A stretch of 64,000 nt of DNA. Origin: Pleurocapsa sp. FMAR1 (lineage in GTDB: Bacteria; Cyanobacteriota; Cyanobacteriia; Cyanobacteriales; Xenococcaceae). Positions 25,914-34,485 of this stretch are shown piece after piece. The notes under the pieces were generated by a model. That model did no database searches, was not told the origin of the DNA, and worked only from the letters and a program-made list of their open reading frames with translations. The first letter of the stretch is position 1. The number at the start of each line of letters is the position of its first letter. Where the stretch lies: positions 2,790,001-2,854,000 of the forward strand of contig NZ_OY762512.1 of NCBI RefSeq assembly GCF_963665995.1, in the 5' to 3' direction. The position numbers and the translations under genes are program-made.

Positions 25914-27677
25914 ATGAGGTCTTGGTCAAATAAGGTCTTAGCGATTCGGCGGGTAACTCAAGATAATAGAGGGCAAAAGACAGCAGGAGTGGATGGTAAG
26001 AAATCACTATCTCCAGAAGCACGTCTTAGACTCATAGGACAACTCAAACTTATAGGAAAAAGTAGACCTACTCGAAGAGTTTGGATACCCAAACCTGGAA
26101 AGGATGAAAAACGTCCACTTGGAATCCCAACAATGCACGACCGCGCCTTACAAGCGTTATTAAAACACGCCATAGAGCCAGAATGGGAAGCTCTCTTCGA
26201 GAGCAATTCCTACGGATTTCGACCAGGACGTTCCTGTCAAGATGCTATCAAGCAAATAAAAAATGCAATTCAATCTAAAGCCAAATATGTGCTGGATGCT
26301 GATATTGCAAAATGCTTTGATAAAATCAACCACTTAGCCTTACTACAGAAACTCGGTTACACGGGCAAATTCAGGCAACAACTTAAAGCTTGGTTAAAAT
26401 CTGGAGTCATAGACCAAAAGGTATTTACTGCCACATCCGAAGGAACACCTCAAGGTGGGGTTATAAGCCCTTTACTTGCTAATGTTGCTCTACACGGGAT
26501 GGAAAAGATGTTAATGAAGTTTGCCAAAACTCTTGATGTTAAAAGGAAAGATAAACCAAACAGCCAGATTAGCTGGCAACAAAAGGTCAAATCTCTTACC
26601 TTTATCAGGTATGCAGATGACTTTCTTCTAATACATCATGACCTAAATGTAGTCAAAAGATGCAGAGAATTAATCTCTGAGTGGTTAAAAGACATGGGAC
26701 TGGAACTAAAACCTTCAAAAACCAGAATCGCCCACACTTTAATTTCAGAGCAAAGCGAAGATGGACAAGCTGGGTTTGACTTTTTGGGCTATCACATTCG
26801 ACAGTTTCGGGTGGGAAAATACAAAAGTTCAATACATCCCAGCACCAAAGAAAAACTTGGTTTTAGAACATTCATTATTCCATCAAAATTTGCCTGTAAG
26901 AAACATCAACAAAAGATTAAAGATGTTTTTAAGAAACACAAATACTCCCATCAAGCAAAACTTATAGTTGAGGCGCACGGAAGCCTCGATGCATCGAGGC
27001 TGTCCGCCGTCGCCTGCTTGCAGCTTAACCCGATTATCCGAGGATGGACAAATTATTATTCATTTTCTGATGCTCAGGGAACAGGAGTACTAACAGGTCA
27101 AGATTACCTCGTATTCCAAAAACTTAGAGCTTGGAGTCGTCACCGTACTGGTGATTGGGGAAAAGCAATTAAAAAGTATTGGACAACCATTGGTAATAGA
27201 AACTGGGTATTCGCAACCAGAAAAGGAGATAAAAATCCCCTTCGGTTACTAACACATACTGAATTTGGAAGCAGTAGCATTGAATATGTGAAAGTTAAAG
27301 GTGATGCCAGTCCATTTGACGGGAAATTAATCTATTGGAATACCAGGATGGGACGTAGCCCCGATATGCCTTCTCGAAAAGCATTACTGCTCAAGAGACA
27401 AAAAGGTGTGTGTTCCTGGTGTTGCTTACGCTTTCGTGAAGGAGATTTGTTAGAAACTGACCACAATATTCCTCGCGCCCTCGGTGGTAAAGACGAATAT
27501 AAGAATCTACAACTCCTATATGGGCATTGCCATGACGAAAAAACTGCCCTTGACATGGAATTTATTAGAAATCAAAGATTCATAAAATACATGGATTACA
27601 TCAACCAAACACTAGCTAAATCTAACTGGCTTTGGAATGAAAATGATTTTCTAATAGTTTCAGACAACAAAGAGTAG
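25914..27677 (+). CDS. ltrA: Group II intron reverse transcriptase/maturase with HNH endonuclease
   Basis: Intron-encoded protein that helps splicing and copies the intron RNA into DNA. 587 residues from ATG 25914. Seen: KTAGVDG (22-28), RRVWIPKPGKDEKRPLGIP (54-72), GFRPGRSCQDAI (101-112), YVLDADIAKCFDKI (125-138), TPQGGVISPLLANVALHG (178-195), catalytic YADD (233-236), maturase X PIIRGWTNYY, and C-terminal HNH CSWCCL...TDHNIPRALGG...HCHDEK (about 497-545). All key residues are present. The N terminus looks ~40 residues short: family-like residues (SDVKQVRKLQKTL) continue upstream to a TAA at 25872. Residues ~353-369 are an in-frame palindromic insert. Activity is therefore uncertain. The symbol is the generic name for such proteins. 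Confidence 0.88.
   Translation: MRSWSNKVLAIRRVTQDNRGQKTAGVDGKKSLSPEARLRLIGQLKLIGKSRPTRRVWIPKPGKDEKRPLGIPTMHDRALQALLKHAIEPEWEALFESNSYGFRPGRSCQDAIKQIKNAIQSKAKYVLDADIAKCFDKINHLALLQKLGYTGKFRQQLKAWLKSGVIDQKVFTATSEGTPQGGVISPLLANVALHGMEKMLMKFAKTLDVKRKDKPNSQISWQQKVKSLTFIRYADDFLLIHHDLNVVKRCRELISEWLKDMGLELKPSKTRIAHTLISEQSEDGQAGFDFLGYHIRQFRVGKYKSSIHPSTKEKLGFRTFIIPSKFACKKHQQKIKDVFKKHKYSHQAKLIVEAHGSLDASRLSAVACLQLNPIIRGWTNYYSFSDAQGTGVLTGQDYLVFQKLRAWSRHRTGDWGKAIKKYWTTIGNRNWVFATRKGDKNPLRLLTHTEFGSSSIEYVKVKGDASPFDGKLIYWNTRMGRSPDMPSRKALLLKRQKGVCSWCCLRFREGDLLETDHNIPRALGGKDEYKNLQLLYGHCHDEKTALDMEFIRNQRFIKYMDYINQTLAKSNWLWNENDFLIVSDNKE
26970..27022. repeat. In-frame palindromic repeat insert in the intron 2 maturase
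   Basis: Contains the perfect 18-bp palindrome GCCTCGATGCATCGAGGC (26983-27000) followed by GTCCGCCGTCGCCTGC. It encodes about 17 extra residues (AHGSLDASRLSAVACLQ) between KLIVE and LNPIIRGW, where the intron 1 protein goes directly from IGK to LIPIIRGW. Confidence 0.75.
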
Positions 27678-27857
27678 GATGTCCCACTGACAATGGGGAA
27701 TATGTTGAGTAGCCGAGTGAGGGGAAATCTCTCACGCTCGGTTTCGGACGGGAGGGGTGTAGTGGTAACACTCACCTCGACCTTTCTAGTGTCAAAATAG
27801 ACCTATTGCATGAATCGAGAGAAAGTGAGAAAAGTAGGTCAGAGAGTGAAAAAAAGA

Positions 27858-28317
27858 ATGACCTACAAACAAATAAAAAATCTGAGAGACAAAGGGCTTG
27901 CACGCATGTAAGAATTTAAACGTTTGTGCGGGGTGAAACCCAAACTGTTTGATGAAATGGTAAAGGTGTTGAAGCGCGAATAGCCTAAATGCATACAGCG
28001 AGGGGGACAACTAAAATTGAGTACGGAAGACCAATTACTAATTACTTTAGAATATTGGTCAGAGTACCGTACTTATTTTCAGATCGCAAGCGTCATGGGG
28101 AGTTCATGAATCTACAATCGCGTGGAGCGATTCGCCGTTGCAAAGCAACGTCGGATTGCCGAAGGCAATCGCAGAATAGTTCACCGAGTAGAAGACAAGC
28201 TGATTAAATCAAAAAAGTTCAGCTTACCTGGGAAAAAAGCACTATCGTCTAGCGAAATAAAATGGTTAGCGGTAATTATAGATGTGGGAGAAAGTCCAAT
28301 TGAACGCCCTAAAAAGC
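27858..28317 (+). pseudogene. IS5-family transposase remnant
   Basis: N-terminal half of a DDE transposase of the IS5 group. From ATG 27858: MTYKQIKNLRDK, a family A repeat copy (27888-27910) ending in TAA, then EFKRLCGVKPKLFDEMVKVL, TAG, LSTEDQLLITLEYWSEYRTYFQIASVMG, frameshift, a palindromic repeat (about 28126-28178), RVEDKLIKSKKFSLPGKKAL and VIIDVGESPIERPKK (first catalytic Asp in IIDVGES). The rest is missing. Its start abuts the 3' end of group II intron 2. Confidence 0.75.
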
Positions 28318-28464
28318 CGTATCTGCCGCTTTCCGTTGTGAATGTGAGCGTTTTTTACAATTTTTGTATAAGAACAGCAACAGCTTGGGCAAATCAGCAT
28401 CATTAAAAGCTTTAAAATATTAGTTCTTAATTCTAAATCATTACTTCTACACGACTACCAAAAT

Positions 28465-28893
28465 CTATTGAATATATTTGGCTAAAGCTGTTTCTAATGT
28501 TGCTATTAACTGGTCAATATCTCCATCTGTAGCAGCAAAAGAATCTGGTGGAGAAGTATTAGGTTGAAAGTTGATTAATTTTACTTGTCCTTCCCCAATG
28601 ACAACTATCACAACCTCTGTTTCTTGGTCATAATTATCAACAATTCCCAGTATCTCTTGTAGTTGTCCCCTAGTATTTTGATTGAGTTTCTCAAGACTTT
28701 CTAGAGAACAAGCAACAAAATGAGGCTCAGGTTTTAAATCAATACCCAAAACTTCTTTTGTACCTGCCCATTCTTGCTGTAATCCCCAGGCTAAAGCAGC
28801 AAGCTGTTGTTCATTATCGTTAACAAAAAAATCTAATTGCGATCGCCATTTTTGTTCGGCTATTTCTGGTCGATTATTACCTAAATCAAACAT
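28465..28893 (-). CDS. ccmS: CcmS-like beta-carboxysome assembly chaperone
   Basis: 142 residues, matching my memory of the cyanobacterial CcmS family: start MFDLGNNRPEIAEQKWRSQL, then QQLAALAWGLQQEW, GIDLKPEPHFVACS, LQEILGIVDN, EVVIVVIGEGQVKLINFQP and a C-terminal IDQLIATLE helix. CcmS was reported to bind the shell protein CcmK1 and to aid beta-carboxysome assembly. It stands apart from any ccm gene here, as in Synechocystis. The recognition is by motif recall only, so function is moderately sure while the family identity is better supported. Confidence 0.65.
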   Translation of the reverse strand: MFDLGNNRPEIAEQKWRSQLDFFVNDNEQQLAALAWGLQQEWAGTKEVLGIDLKPEPHFVACSLESLEKLNQNTRGQLQEILGIVDNYDQETEVVIVVIGEGQVKLINFQPNTSPPDSFAATDGDIDQLIATLETALAKYIQ

Positions 28894-29039
28894 ATTAACT
28901 GTTAAACACCCTAAAGTTTTGCCCTACAGCCAGATATAATCCTGCAAAATTTTGGCTTGTGAAAACTACATCCTTATTTATCGTCTTCTTTGTCCACACT
29001 AAAGTCAAGCGTTATAGTCGTACCAAGTTAAATTAGCGG

Positions 29040-29552
29040 TGCACCCCCCGCAACGGCTTCTTGAAGCGATGGCTCATGGGGGAAACCCCCAAGACCGCCT
29101 CGCTTCGCTTCTTAAAACAGTTTCTTTAACGGAGGAAACCTCCCTTCGTGTTCAGCACCCGTTAGCATTCGCCGTAGGCGCAGTAGCGGCGACGCGGTGA
29201 GAAAGGACGCTTCGTCCGCATCTGAGTCCGTTGGCGGGCTTCCCCCGCTACAGGCTGCAAAGCAGCCAAGTCCGTCCTTGGCGGACGTACTGGGCGGTAC
29301 TCCGCCCTGTGGAACTGTCGAACCATGCGCGGGGGTCTTTCCTCAGTTTGCTCAAGTCGGGTTTCCCGACGGGGCTTATAAATCCTGCGAGTAAGGCTTT
29401 AGCCGCAACTGACCCACAGGAACAGCCCCTCCGCAACGCAACTGCTTCACCGCAACGAACTGTTTCGCTTTTCGCGCTTGCCCGCATGTACTTGTCCGCA
29501 TCTAGGCGCAAGACAAAGGCGCTTTGCCGCATATACGCGCACCAAGAGACAC
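29040..29552. repeat. Cluster of G+C-rich short palindromic repeats
   Basis: At least seven tight hairpins, mostly with 3-base loops: GGGGG-AAA-CCCCC (29078-29090), GGAGG-AAA-CCTCC (29131-29143), GGACG-CTT-CGTCC (29205-29217), GGCTGC-AAA-GCAGCC (29253-29267), GTCCG...CGGAC (29270-29286), GGGCGG-TACT-CCGCCC (29292-29307), GTCGGG-TTT-CCCGAC (29356-29370). It also holds family A copies (29476-29491, 29504-29551) and a family B copy (29045-29062). It looks like repeats inserted next to or into one another. Confidence 0.85.
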
Positions 29553-29585
29553 ATTAAAGTTATTTGCTCGTAAGTAACGAGTTTT

Positions 29586-29620
29586 AAAAAATGTCTATCA
29601 CGTTTACACGTAATGCTATA
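29586..29620 (+). repeat. Solo IS630-type right terminal repeat
   Basis: Begins AAAAAATGTC and ends ACACGTAATGCTATA. It matches the right end of the IS630 element (17980-18012) at most positions, including the TA flank, but no transposase adjoins it. Confidence 0.65.
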
Positions 29621-29783
29621 CCTGAATCGCAGCGCATTCCCTTGCGCCTATCAGCGACGCGGGGTCGCTGCTCCTTTTCAAGGCAAAGCAAACTTTTGAA
29701 ATAAACTTTTAGCTCAAATTAAAGGATTTTTTCACCGCAGACTACCTTAACCTCGCCAAGTTTAGCCAGATCTATGAACCCAA

Positions 29784-30101
29784 TTAAATGTCGCACTCCA
29801 TGCGAGCAAACGTAATAGCATCAAACCCAAAGGCAAACATCAAAGGCATCGGCGAGCCAAAAAGATAGCTAGCAAACAATGCTAGCACGCTGACAACAGC
29901 AGCAGAAACTAACCATTTATATTCGCTACTACTCAAACCTTTTTCACTTTTTATCACTCTCATTACCTTTTGGGGAATAGGTTCTGGCATAACGCCATTA
30001 GGAGGAAATGCCCAGTAGTGATTGTAGCGTTCTTGAAATAGATCTGTCCAACCATGGCGATCGCACCATTCTTGAACCCATTCGTCATGAAAGTGTTTCA
30101 T
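29784..30101 (-). CDS. Conserved hypothetical membrane protein
   Basis: 105 residues. Seen: a soluble N-terminal half rich in Trp/His (HDEWVQEWCDRHGWTDLFQERYNHYWAFPPNGVMP) and two hydrophobic helices near the C terminus (WLVSAAVVSVLALFASYLF and PLMFAFGFDAITFA). The N-terminal pattern is seen in small cyanobacterial proteins of unknown role. Good ATG at 30101; flanked by A+T-rich DNA on the upstream side. Function unknown. Confidence 0.6.
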   Translation of the reverse strand: MKHFHDEWVQEWCDRHGWTDLFQERYNHYWAFPPNGVMPEPIPQKVMRVIKSEKGLSSSEYKWLVSAAVVSVLALFASYLFGSPMPLMFAFGFDAITFARMECDI

Positions 30102-30364
30102 CAGATTTGAAGATGACTTAATTGTTAAATTTTTTAGAGCAATAAATTTTTAAATATTTGTCTTTTTCCAATTTTCATAACGTTAGCAAAAGCAGTGTTT
30201 TTTTTAAATATTTATTCCTGCATACTTAACAAACCTTAAATAAAACTTAATTGTTTCATTCAAAAATATGAGCATAATTACTCATTTTATTAGTTTATGC
30301 TTAATATATCTTCATTGTTCAGTAGGTTAATTTGAGACAAAAGATACTTAACAATTGGTAATAT

Positions 30365-30934
30365 TTATGAGCAGTATTCAAAAGATTCTAAACAAGTTTC
30401 AGTACAAATAAAGTTCAATTTGATGTCCCATTTATCTACTGGCAATCGGTCAACATAGGCAAAATCAAATACTATACCAATAGTGGGAATAGTTGCCCAC
30501 TGGGGGAGACTTAATAAACGATCGTAAAAACCTCCACCGTAACCTAAACGATACCCTCGTTGATCGCAAGCTACGGTAGGAACTAGAATCAAGTCGGTAG
30601 ATAAAGGAATAATTGTTTTTGCTGTCGCTAAAGGTTCTTTGATACCATATTTACCCACATTTAGAGTTTCTCCTGGCTGCCATGAATGCCAAACCAAAGT
30701 TTTTTCAACACAGCGAGGAAATGCCCAGTTCTTATGTTCAGAAAATAGGATTGTCAAATCAGCTTCGTGACGAAAACTAAAGTAGGCAAAAACAGTTTTT
30801 GCTTGTTGAAATAGCGGAAAAGTTTTCAAGCGATCGCAAAGAAGATTACTTTTTGTCTGCCATTCATTAGTAGAAAGAGATTTTCTTTGCTGTATTATTG
30901 TCCGTCTTAATGCTGATTTATCTAGTTGAGACAT
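30365..30934 (-). CDS. 5-formyltetrahydrofolate cyclo-ligase
   Basis: Converts 5-formyl-THF to 5,10-methenyl-THF using ATP, recycling folate. 189 residues, normal. Seen: N-terminal basic helix KSALRRTIIQQRKSL, the YFSFRHEADLTIL strand, FPRC, and the C-terminal signature DLILVPTVACDQRGYRLGYGGGFYDR with the GGGFYDR phosphate loop. Single gene, ATG at 30934, no visible operon. Confidence 0.93.
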   Translation of the reverse strand: MSQLDKSALRRTIIQQRKSLSTNEWQTKSNLLCDRLKTFPLFQQAKTVFAYFSFRHEADLTILFSEHKNWAFPRCVEKTLVWHSWQPGETLNVGKYGIKEPLATAKTIIPLSTDLILVPTVACDQRGYRLGYGGGFYDRLLSLPQWATIPTIGIVFDFAYVDRLPVDKWDIKLNFICTETCLESFEYCS

Positions 30935-31279
30935 AATATTAAGAAAACAAAAGTAACGTTAGTTGGCGAATAATATTCTAAATACTTTAATCACTCAATT
31001 GCGTGGCAAGTAATTTTAAAATAGGGGCGATCGCCAATCAAATGTAGCTTATCAAAAAAGCCTTTAGCCTTTAGCCTTTAGCTTTTAGCTTTCAGTTGAC
31101 TGCTAAAAGCGCGATTGAGTTTAAGACTCCGACCTTTTAGGTCGTCTTCGCCCTCGCTAATAACCTCAACGGGGTGAAACCCCGCAACGGTTTTGGCTCG
31201 CAATTAGGTAGAGTTTAAGACTCTATTTAACCCGTGCTAATAGCTAAGAGCTAATAGCTAATAGCTAGGGCGAAGCCCT
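30935..31279. other. Intergenic with heptad and palindromic repeats
   Basis: 345 bases. Heptanucleotide repeats of the AGCCTTT/AGCTTTT type (31059-31094) and GCTAATA type (31236-31267), and a family B palindrome GGGG-TGAAA-CCCC followed by GCAACGG (31171-31190). No gene. Confidence 0.7.
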
Positions 31280-32113
31280 TTATTTTTCAGATTCGAGATA
31301 AGAACACCAATCACTCCAGCCACCAGGATACAATTTAGTATTCTTCAACCCTGCCAAACTGAGAGAAAATAGGTTAACACAGGCAGTTACCCCAGATCCG
31401 CAATAGACAATTATATCTTCAGCGTCCTTCAAATCGCTCCATAACTGTTGCTGTGCTTGTTTGGACTTGAGATATCCCGATTCATCGCTTACCTGTTTCC
31501 AAGGAGAATTAACCGCACCTTCAATACTTCCTGCAATCGGATCTATCGGTTCAATTAATCCAAGATAGCGATCGCGATCGCGTGAGTCTACTACAATTAC
31601 CCCATCTTTATTTTGGACAGATTTAACTGTATTTATGTCTACTAACCAATCTAGATTAGGTTGAGGGGAGAAACTTGTGGGTCTATTTTTGGGAATAGCA
31701 TTACTTACAGGATAATTATGTTTTAGCCAGTCATTCCAACCACCGTCCAATAGAACTACAGAATCATGTCCTAAATAACGTAATAACCACCATAAGCGCG
31801 CTGCAAATGCAAAACGAGAATCATCATAGGCGACAACTAGGGTTTCATTTTTGATAATTCCCATACGTGCCAACTTTTGAGCCAGTGTATCTATATCTGG
31901 TAAAGGGTGTCTTCCTCCGTGGCGTTGTACTTCACTAGCTAAATCGCGATCTGAATTTAGATAATATGCACCCTTAATATGACCGTGATGATATGACTCT
32001 TCTCCCCAATTGGGATCGCCTAGCTGAAAACGACAATCTACTATAACTAAAAAAGGGTTATCTAATTGCTGTATCAGCCATTGGCTATCGACTAGATATT
32101 CTGTTTTCTTCAT
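31280..32113 (-). CDS. Tandem-rhodanese sulfurtransferase
   Basis: Transfers a sulfane sulfur from thiosulfate or 3-mercaptopyruvate to a thiol acceptor. 277 residues in two rhodanese domains. N-terminal domain (about 5-140): IVDCRFQLG, HIKGAYYLN, and Asp97 instead of Cys in the active loop, as expected for the inactive half. C-terminal domain (about 155-275): VVDSRDRDRYLG, AGSIEGAVNSPW, active Cys238 in the CGSGVTAC loop. CGSGVT is more like mercaptopyruvate sulfurtransferases than CRKGVT of thiosulfate rhodaneses (family knowledge), so MST is slightly favoured. Confidence 0.9.
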   Translation of the reverse strand: MKKTEYLVDSQWLIQQLDNPFLVIVDCRFQLGDPNWGEESYHHGHIKGAYYLNSDRDLASEVQRHGGRHPLPDIDTLAQKLARMGIIKNETLVVAYDDSRFAFAARLWWLLRYLGHDSVVLLDGGWNDWLKHNYPVSNAIPKNRPTSFSPQPNLDWLVDINTVKSVQNKDGVIVVDSRDRDRYLGLIEPIDPIAGSIEGAVNSPWKQVSDESGYLKSKQAQQQLWSDLKDAEDIIVYCGSGVTACVNLFSLSLAGLKNTKLYPGGWSDWCSYLESEK

Positions 32114-32303
32114 GGGAATTTATGTTCAACGCATCTCTATTTTTATAATGTCCTAATGGATAAAGATATAGTATCGATTGAAACCTCTGATTTAATGTTA
32201 AAACGGCAGTTATTTGGTGTCGTACTGCTAATGCAACTATGGATTATGCTAATTTAGCTAATGATAGTAGTGCCAGTATTAAATAATTAATGTTGACTTT
32301 AAA

Positions 32304-32762
32304 TTAAGCTATATTAGGTGGGGTTTGCAGCTGTTCAATTTGGGTTTTGATTAAGTTTGCTAAATGCTCTCTTTTTATTTCCACTCCTTGATTTAGATCG
32401 CGGGAATTTTCCAGAAAAATCAGGCTATCTACCTGCTGTAAAGAGAATAGCCTAAACAATAGTTGAACAATGGAAATTGGTAGGGCAATTAAATCTGGGT
32501 TGGTTTTACCCTGAAATGTAGCAGCATCCTGAACCGAAACAAAAGCATAAATCACCTGCTTTTCTTGAGATGTTTGAGGATTAGCAATAGTAGTTAAAAC
32601 CCAATCCTCTTCAAGATTTTGCAGCACATAGTATTCAGCATACTTTAACTGCTCGGCAAATAGTTTTAAAACAGGAGCGATCGCTTTTTCGGCGATGATA
32701 GCTGGCACACCAAAGTTAGGTGCTTCATCAATTATTTCTGCTAACTGTTGTTCCAATTCCAT
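32304..32762 (-). CDS. Conserved hypothetical protein
   Basis: 152 residues, soluble, no signal or membrane segment. Seen: acidic N terminus, FGVPAIIAEKAIAPVLKLFAEQLKYAEYYVLQN, ALPISIVQLLFRLFSLQQVDSLIFLE. I do not recognise the fold; similar proteins of this length occur across cyanobacteria. It is 10 bases downstream of the ABC-F gene stop, same strand, so the two are very probably co-transcribed. Confidence 0.7.
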   Translation of the reverse strand: MELEQQLAEIIDEAPNFGVPAIIAEKAIAPVLKLFAEQLKYAEYYVLQNLEEDWVLTTIANPQTSQEKQVIYAFVSVQDAATFQGKTNPDLIALPISIVQLLFRLFSLQQVDSLIFLENSRDLNQGVEIKREHLANLIKTQIEQLQTPPNIA

Positions 32763-32772
32763 TGCTTTTTAT

Positions 32773-34485
32773 TTATGCTTTGGCTTTTTTCTGTTTCTTC
32801 TTGGTAGCCTGCTTGGCTTGCTTTTCTGCTTTTTTAGCAGCCTTTTGTTCGACTTCTGCTTTTTGTCTGGCTTTTTCTTTCTCTTCGGCGATCTTGTCTA
32901 TATAGTAGTGATAATCGCCTCGGTATACTATTAATTCTCCATCACGAATTTCGACAATTTTGGTAGCAGCCTGAGAAATAAAATAGCGATCATGAGAAAC
33001 AATAACTACCGTACCGTCATAGTGCTGTAATGCTTCTTCAAGCATTTCTTTAGCAGGAATATCTAAATGATTAGTCGGCTCATCTAAAATTAGTAAGTTA
33101 GCAGGAGTCAAGAGCATTTTTGCTAAAGCCAAACGAGCCTTTTCGCCTCCGCTTAAAGCTGCGACTTTTTTGAATGCCGTTTCCCCACTAAACAAAAACT
33201 GTCCTAATAAAGTCCGCACCTGTTCATTTTTCCAGTCGGGAACTTCATCATGGATCGTATTCATCACAGTTTTATCCATGTCTAAAGCTTCTGCTTGGTT
33301 CTGCTCAAAATAGCCAGGAATGACGTTATGCTTACCAATTTCTACTTCTCCTTCGTCAAACTCTTCCATACCCATGATCATGCGTAATAGAGTTGATTTT
33401 CCTGCACCATTTGCACCTAAAATGGCAATGCGATCGCCTCTTTCGATGGTTAATTCTGCTCCTAAAAACAAAATAGCGTTATTGTAAGCATGAACCAGAT
33501 CTTTAATGGCGATCACTTCCTTACCGCTTCTAGGAGAAGGAGGAAAACGGAATTTTAGTGTTCTCAAGCCAGCAACAGGTGCTTCAACTAGTTCTACTTT
33601 GTCTAACTGCTTTTCTCTACTCTTGGCTTGGGTACTACGGGTAGCACTAGCTCGGAACTTTTCGATAAATTCCTGCTGCTTAGCCATTTCTTTTTGCTGT
33701 CGCTCGTAAGTTGCTCCTTGAGCTATCTGCGTCTCTGCTTTTTGCTGAAGATAAGCAGAATAATTACCCAAGTAAGTAGTAGAAATTCCTCGTTCTGTCT
33801 CCACAATTTTTGTGCAAAGACGGTCTAAAAATTCGCGGTCATGGGATACAATTACCATTGGTGTATTAATCCCGCGCAGGTAGTTTTCTAGCCACTCAAT
33901 TGTTTCTAAATCTAAGTGGTTGGTTGGCTCATCCAACAGCAGCAAATCTGGCTCTTGCAGGAGTATTTTACCCAAACTCATACGCATCTGCCAGCCTCCA
34001 CTATAAGAGCTTACCAGGCGATCGCCATCTTCGGAGGTAAAGCCCATTTCGGGCAAAATCTTCTCGATTTGAGCATCTAAAGTATAGCCGTCTAAAGCCT
34101 CAAATTGTCGCTGTAGCTTGTCTAGCTGATCGATTAGCTTATCCAACTCTTCAGGAGTGGCTTTTTCCATTTCCTGATGAATTTGGTTCATCTTTTGTTG
34201 CGTAGCATTAGCTTGGGTAAACACTGTCCAAAACTCTTCGTAAACTGTTCTTGTCGGCTCAACCTCAAACTCTTGAGTCAAATAGGCAATCTTGAGACTA
34301 GTTGGGCGAACTACTTCTCCTGATGTGGCTTCAACTTCTCCACTGATAATTTTTAGCTGAGTGGATTTTCCTGCACCATTGACTCCAACTAAACCAACTC
34401 TTTCTCCAGGTTTAACTTCCCAAGTGACATCTTTTAAAACCTCGCCCGTTGGGTAAATTTTGCTGATGTGTTCGAGTCGCAACAT
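32773..34485 (-). CDS. ABC-F family ATPase (ribosome-associated type)
   Basis: Soluble protein with two ABC ATPase domains and no membrane part; ABC-F proteins act on the ribosome E-site or in antibiotic protection. 570 residues. Seen: first Walker A GVNGAGKST (34-42), signature SSYSGGWQMR, Walker B LLLLDEPTNHLD, a charged inter-domain arm (about 235-300), second Walker A GANGAGKST, signature ALSGGEKAR, Walker B LLILDEPTNHLD, and a Lys/Ala/Gln-rich basic C-terminal tail. The tail and lack of a Uup-type coiled coil leave the subfamily open. It leads a two-gene unit with the hypothetical gene at 32304. Confidence 0.92.
   Translation of the reverse strand: MLRLEHISKIYPTGEVLKDVTWEVKPGERVGLVGVNGAGKSTQLKIISGEVEATSGEVVRPTSLKIAYLTQEFEVEPTRTVYEEFWTVFTQANATQQKMNQIHQEMEKATPEELDKLIDQLDKLQRQFEALDGYTLDAQIEKILPEMGFTSEDGDRLVSSYSGGWQMRMSLGKILLQEPDLLLLDEPTNHLDLETIEWLENYLRGINTPMVIVSHDREFLDRLCTKIVETERGISTTYLGNYSAYLQQKAETQIAQGATYERQQKEMAKQQEFIEKFRASATRSTQAKSREKQLDKVELVEAPVAGLRTLKFRFPPSPRSGKEVIAIKDLVHAYNNAILFLGAELTIERGDRIAILGANGAGKSTLLRMIMGMEEFDEGEVEIGKHNVIPGYFEQNQAEALDMDKTVMNTIHDEVPDWKNEQVRTLLGQFLFSGETAFKKVAALSGGEKARLALAKMLLTPANLLILDEPTNHLDIPAKEMLEEALQHYDGTVVIVSHDRYFISQAATKIVEIRDGELIVYRGDYHYYIDKIAEEKEKARQKAEVEQKAAKKAEKQAKQATKKKQKKAKA

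Larger units (their letters stand above)
25177..27781 (+). mobile_element. Group II intron 2 inserted in the tnpB RuvC-III region
   Basis: About 2,605 bp. 5' end GTGCG (25177-25181), same opening as intron 1. ATTATT at 25581-25586 is perfectly complementary to the last six exon bases AATAAT (25171-25176), a candidate EBS1/IBS1. Domain IV encodes a reverse transcriptase (25914-27677). Domain V is at about 27710-27745 (AGCCGAGUGAG...CUCGGUUU), domain VI at about 27750-27775, end TCGAC at 27781. It inserts two bases into the codon after NAAI. The DNA beyond 27781 does not continue tnpB; the 3' exon was probably lost by recombination. Confidence 0.85.
28894..29783. other. Gene-free repeat-rich region
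   Basis: 890 bases. First ~120 are ordinary A+T-rich upstream DNA of ccmS. 29013-29036 resembles an IS630-like left end (TATAGTCGTACC...), 29040-29552 is the hairpin cluster, 29586-29620 an IS630 right-end copy, and the remainder holds scattered short repeats (e.g. TCAGCGACGCGGGGTCGCTG near 29657). Short open frames across the cluster are by-products of its G+C content. Confidence 0.6.

Noticed and set aside
27782-27857. 3' exon of tnpB after intron 2
   Set aside because: The sequence stops after a few codons and bears no likeness to the TnpB C terminus; it looks like the upstream part of the IS5 remnant.
29197-29557. Open frames of about 65-108 codons on both strands
   Set aside because: They run through the G+C-rich hairpin cluster, where stop codons are rare by composition.
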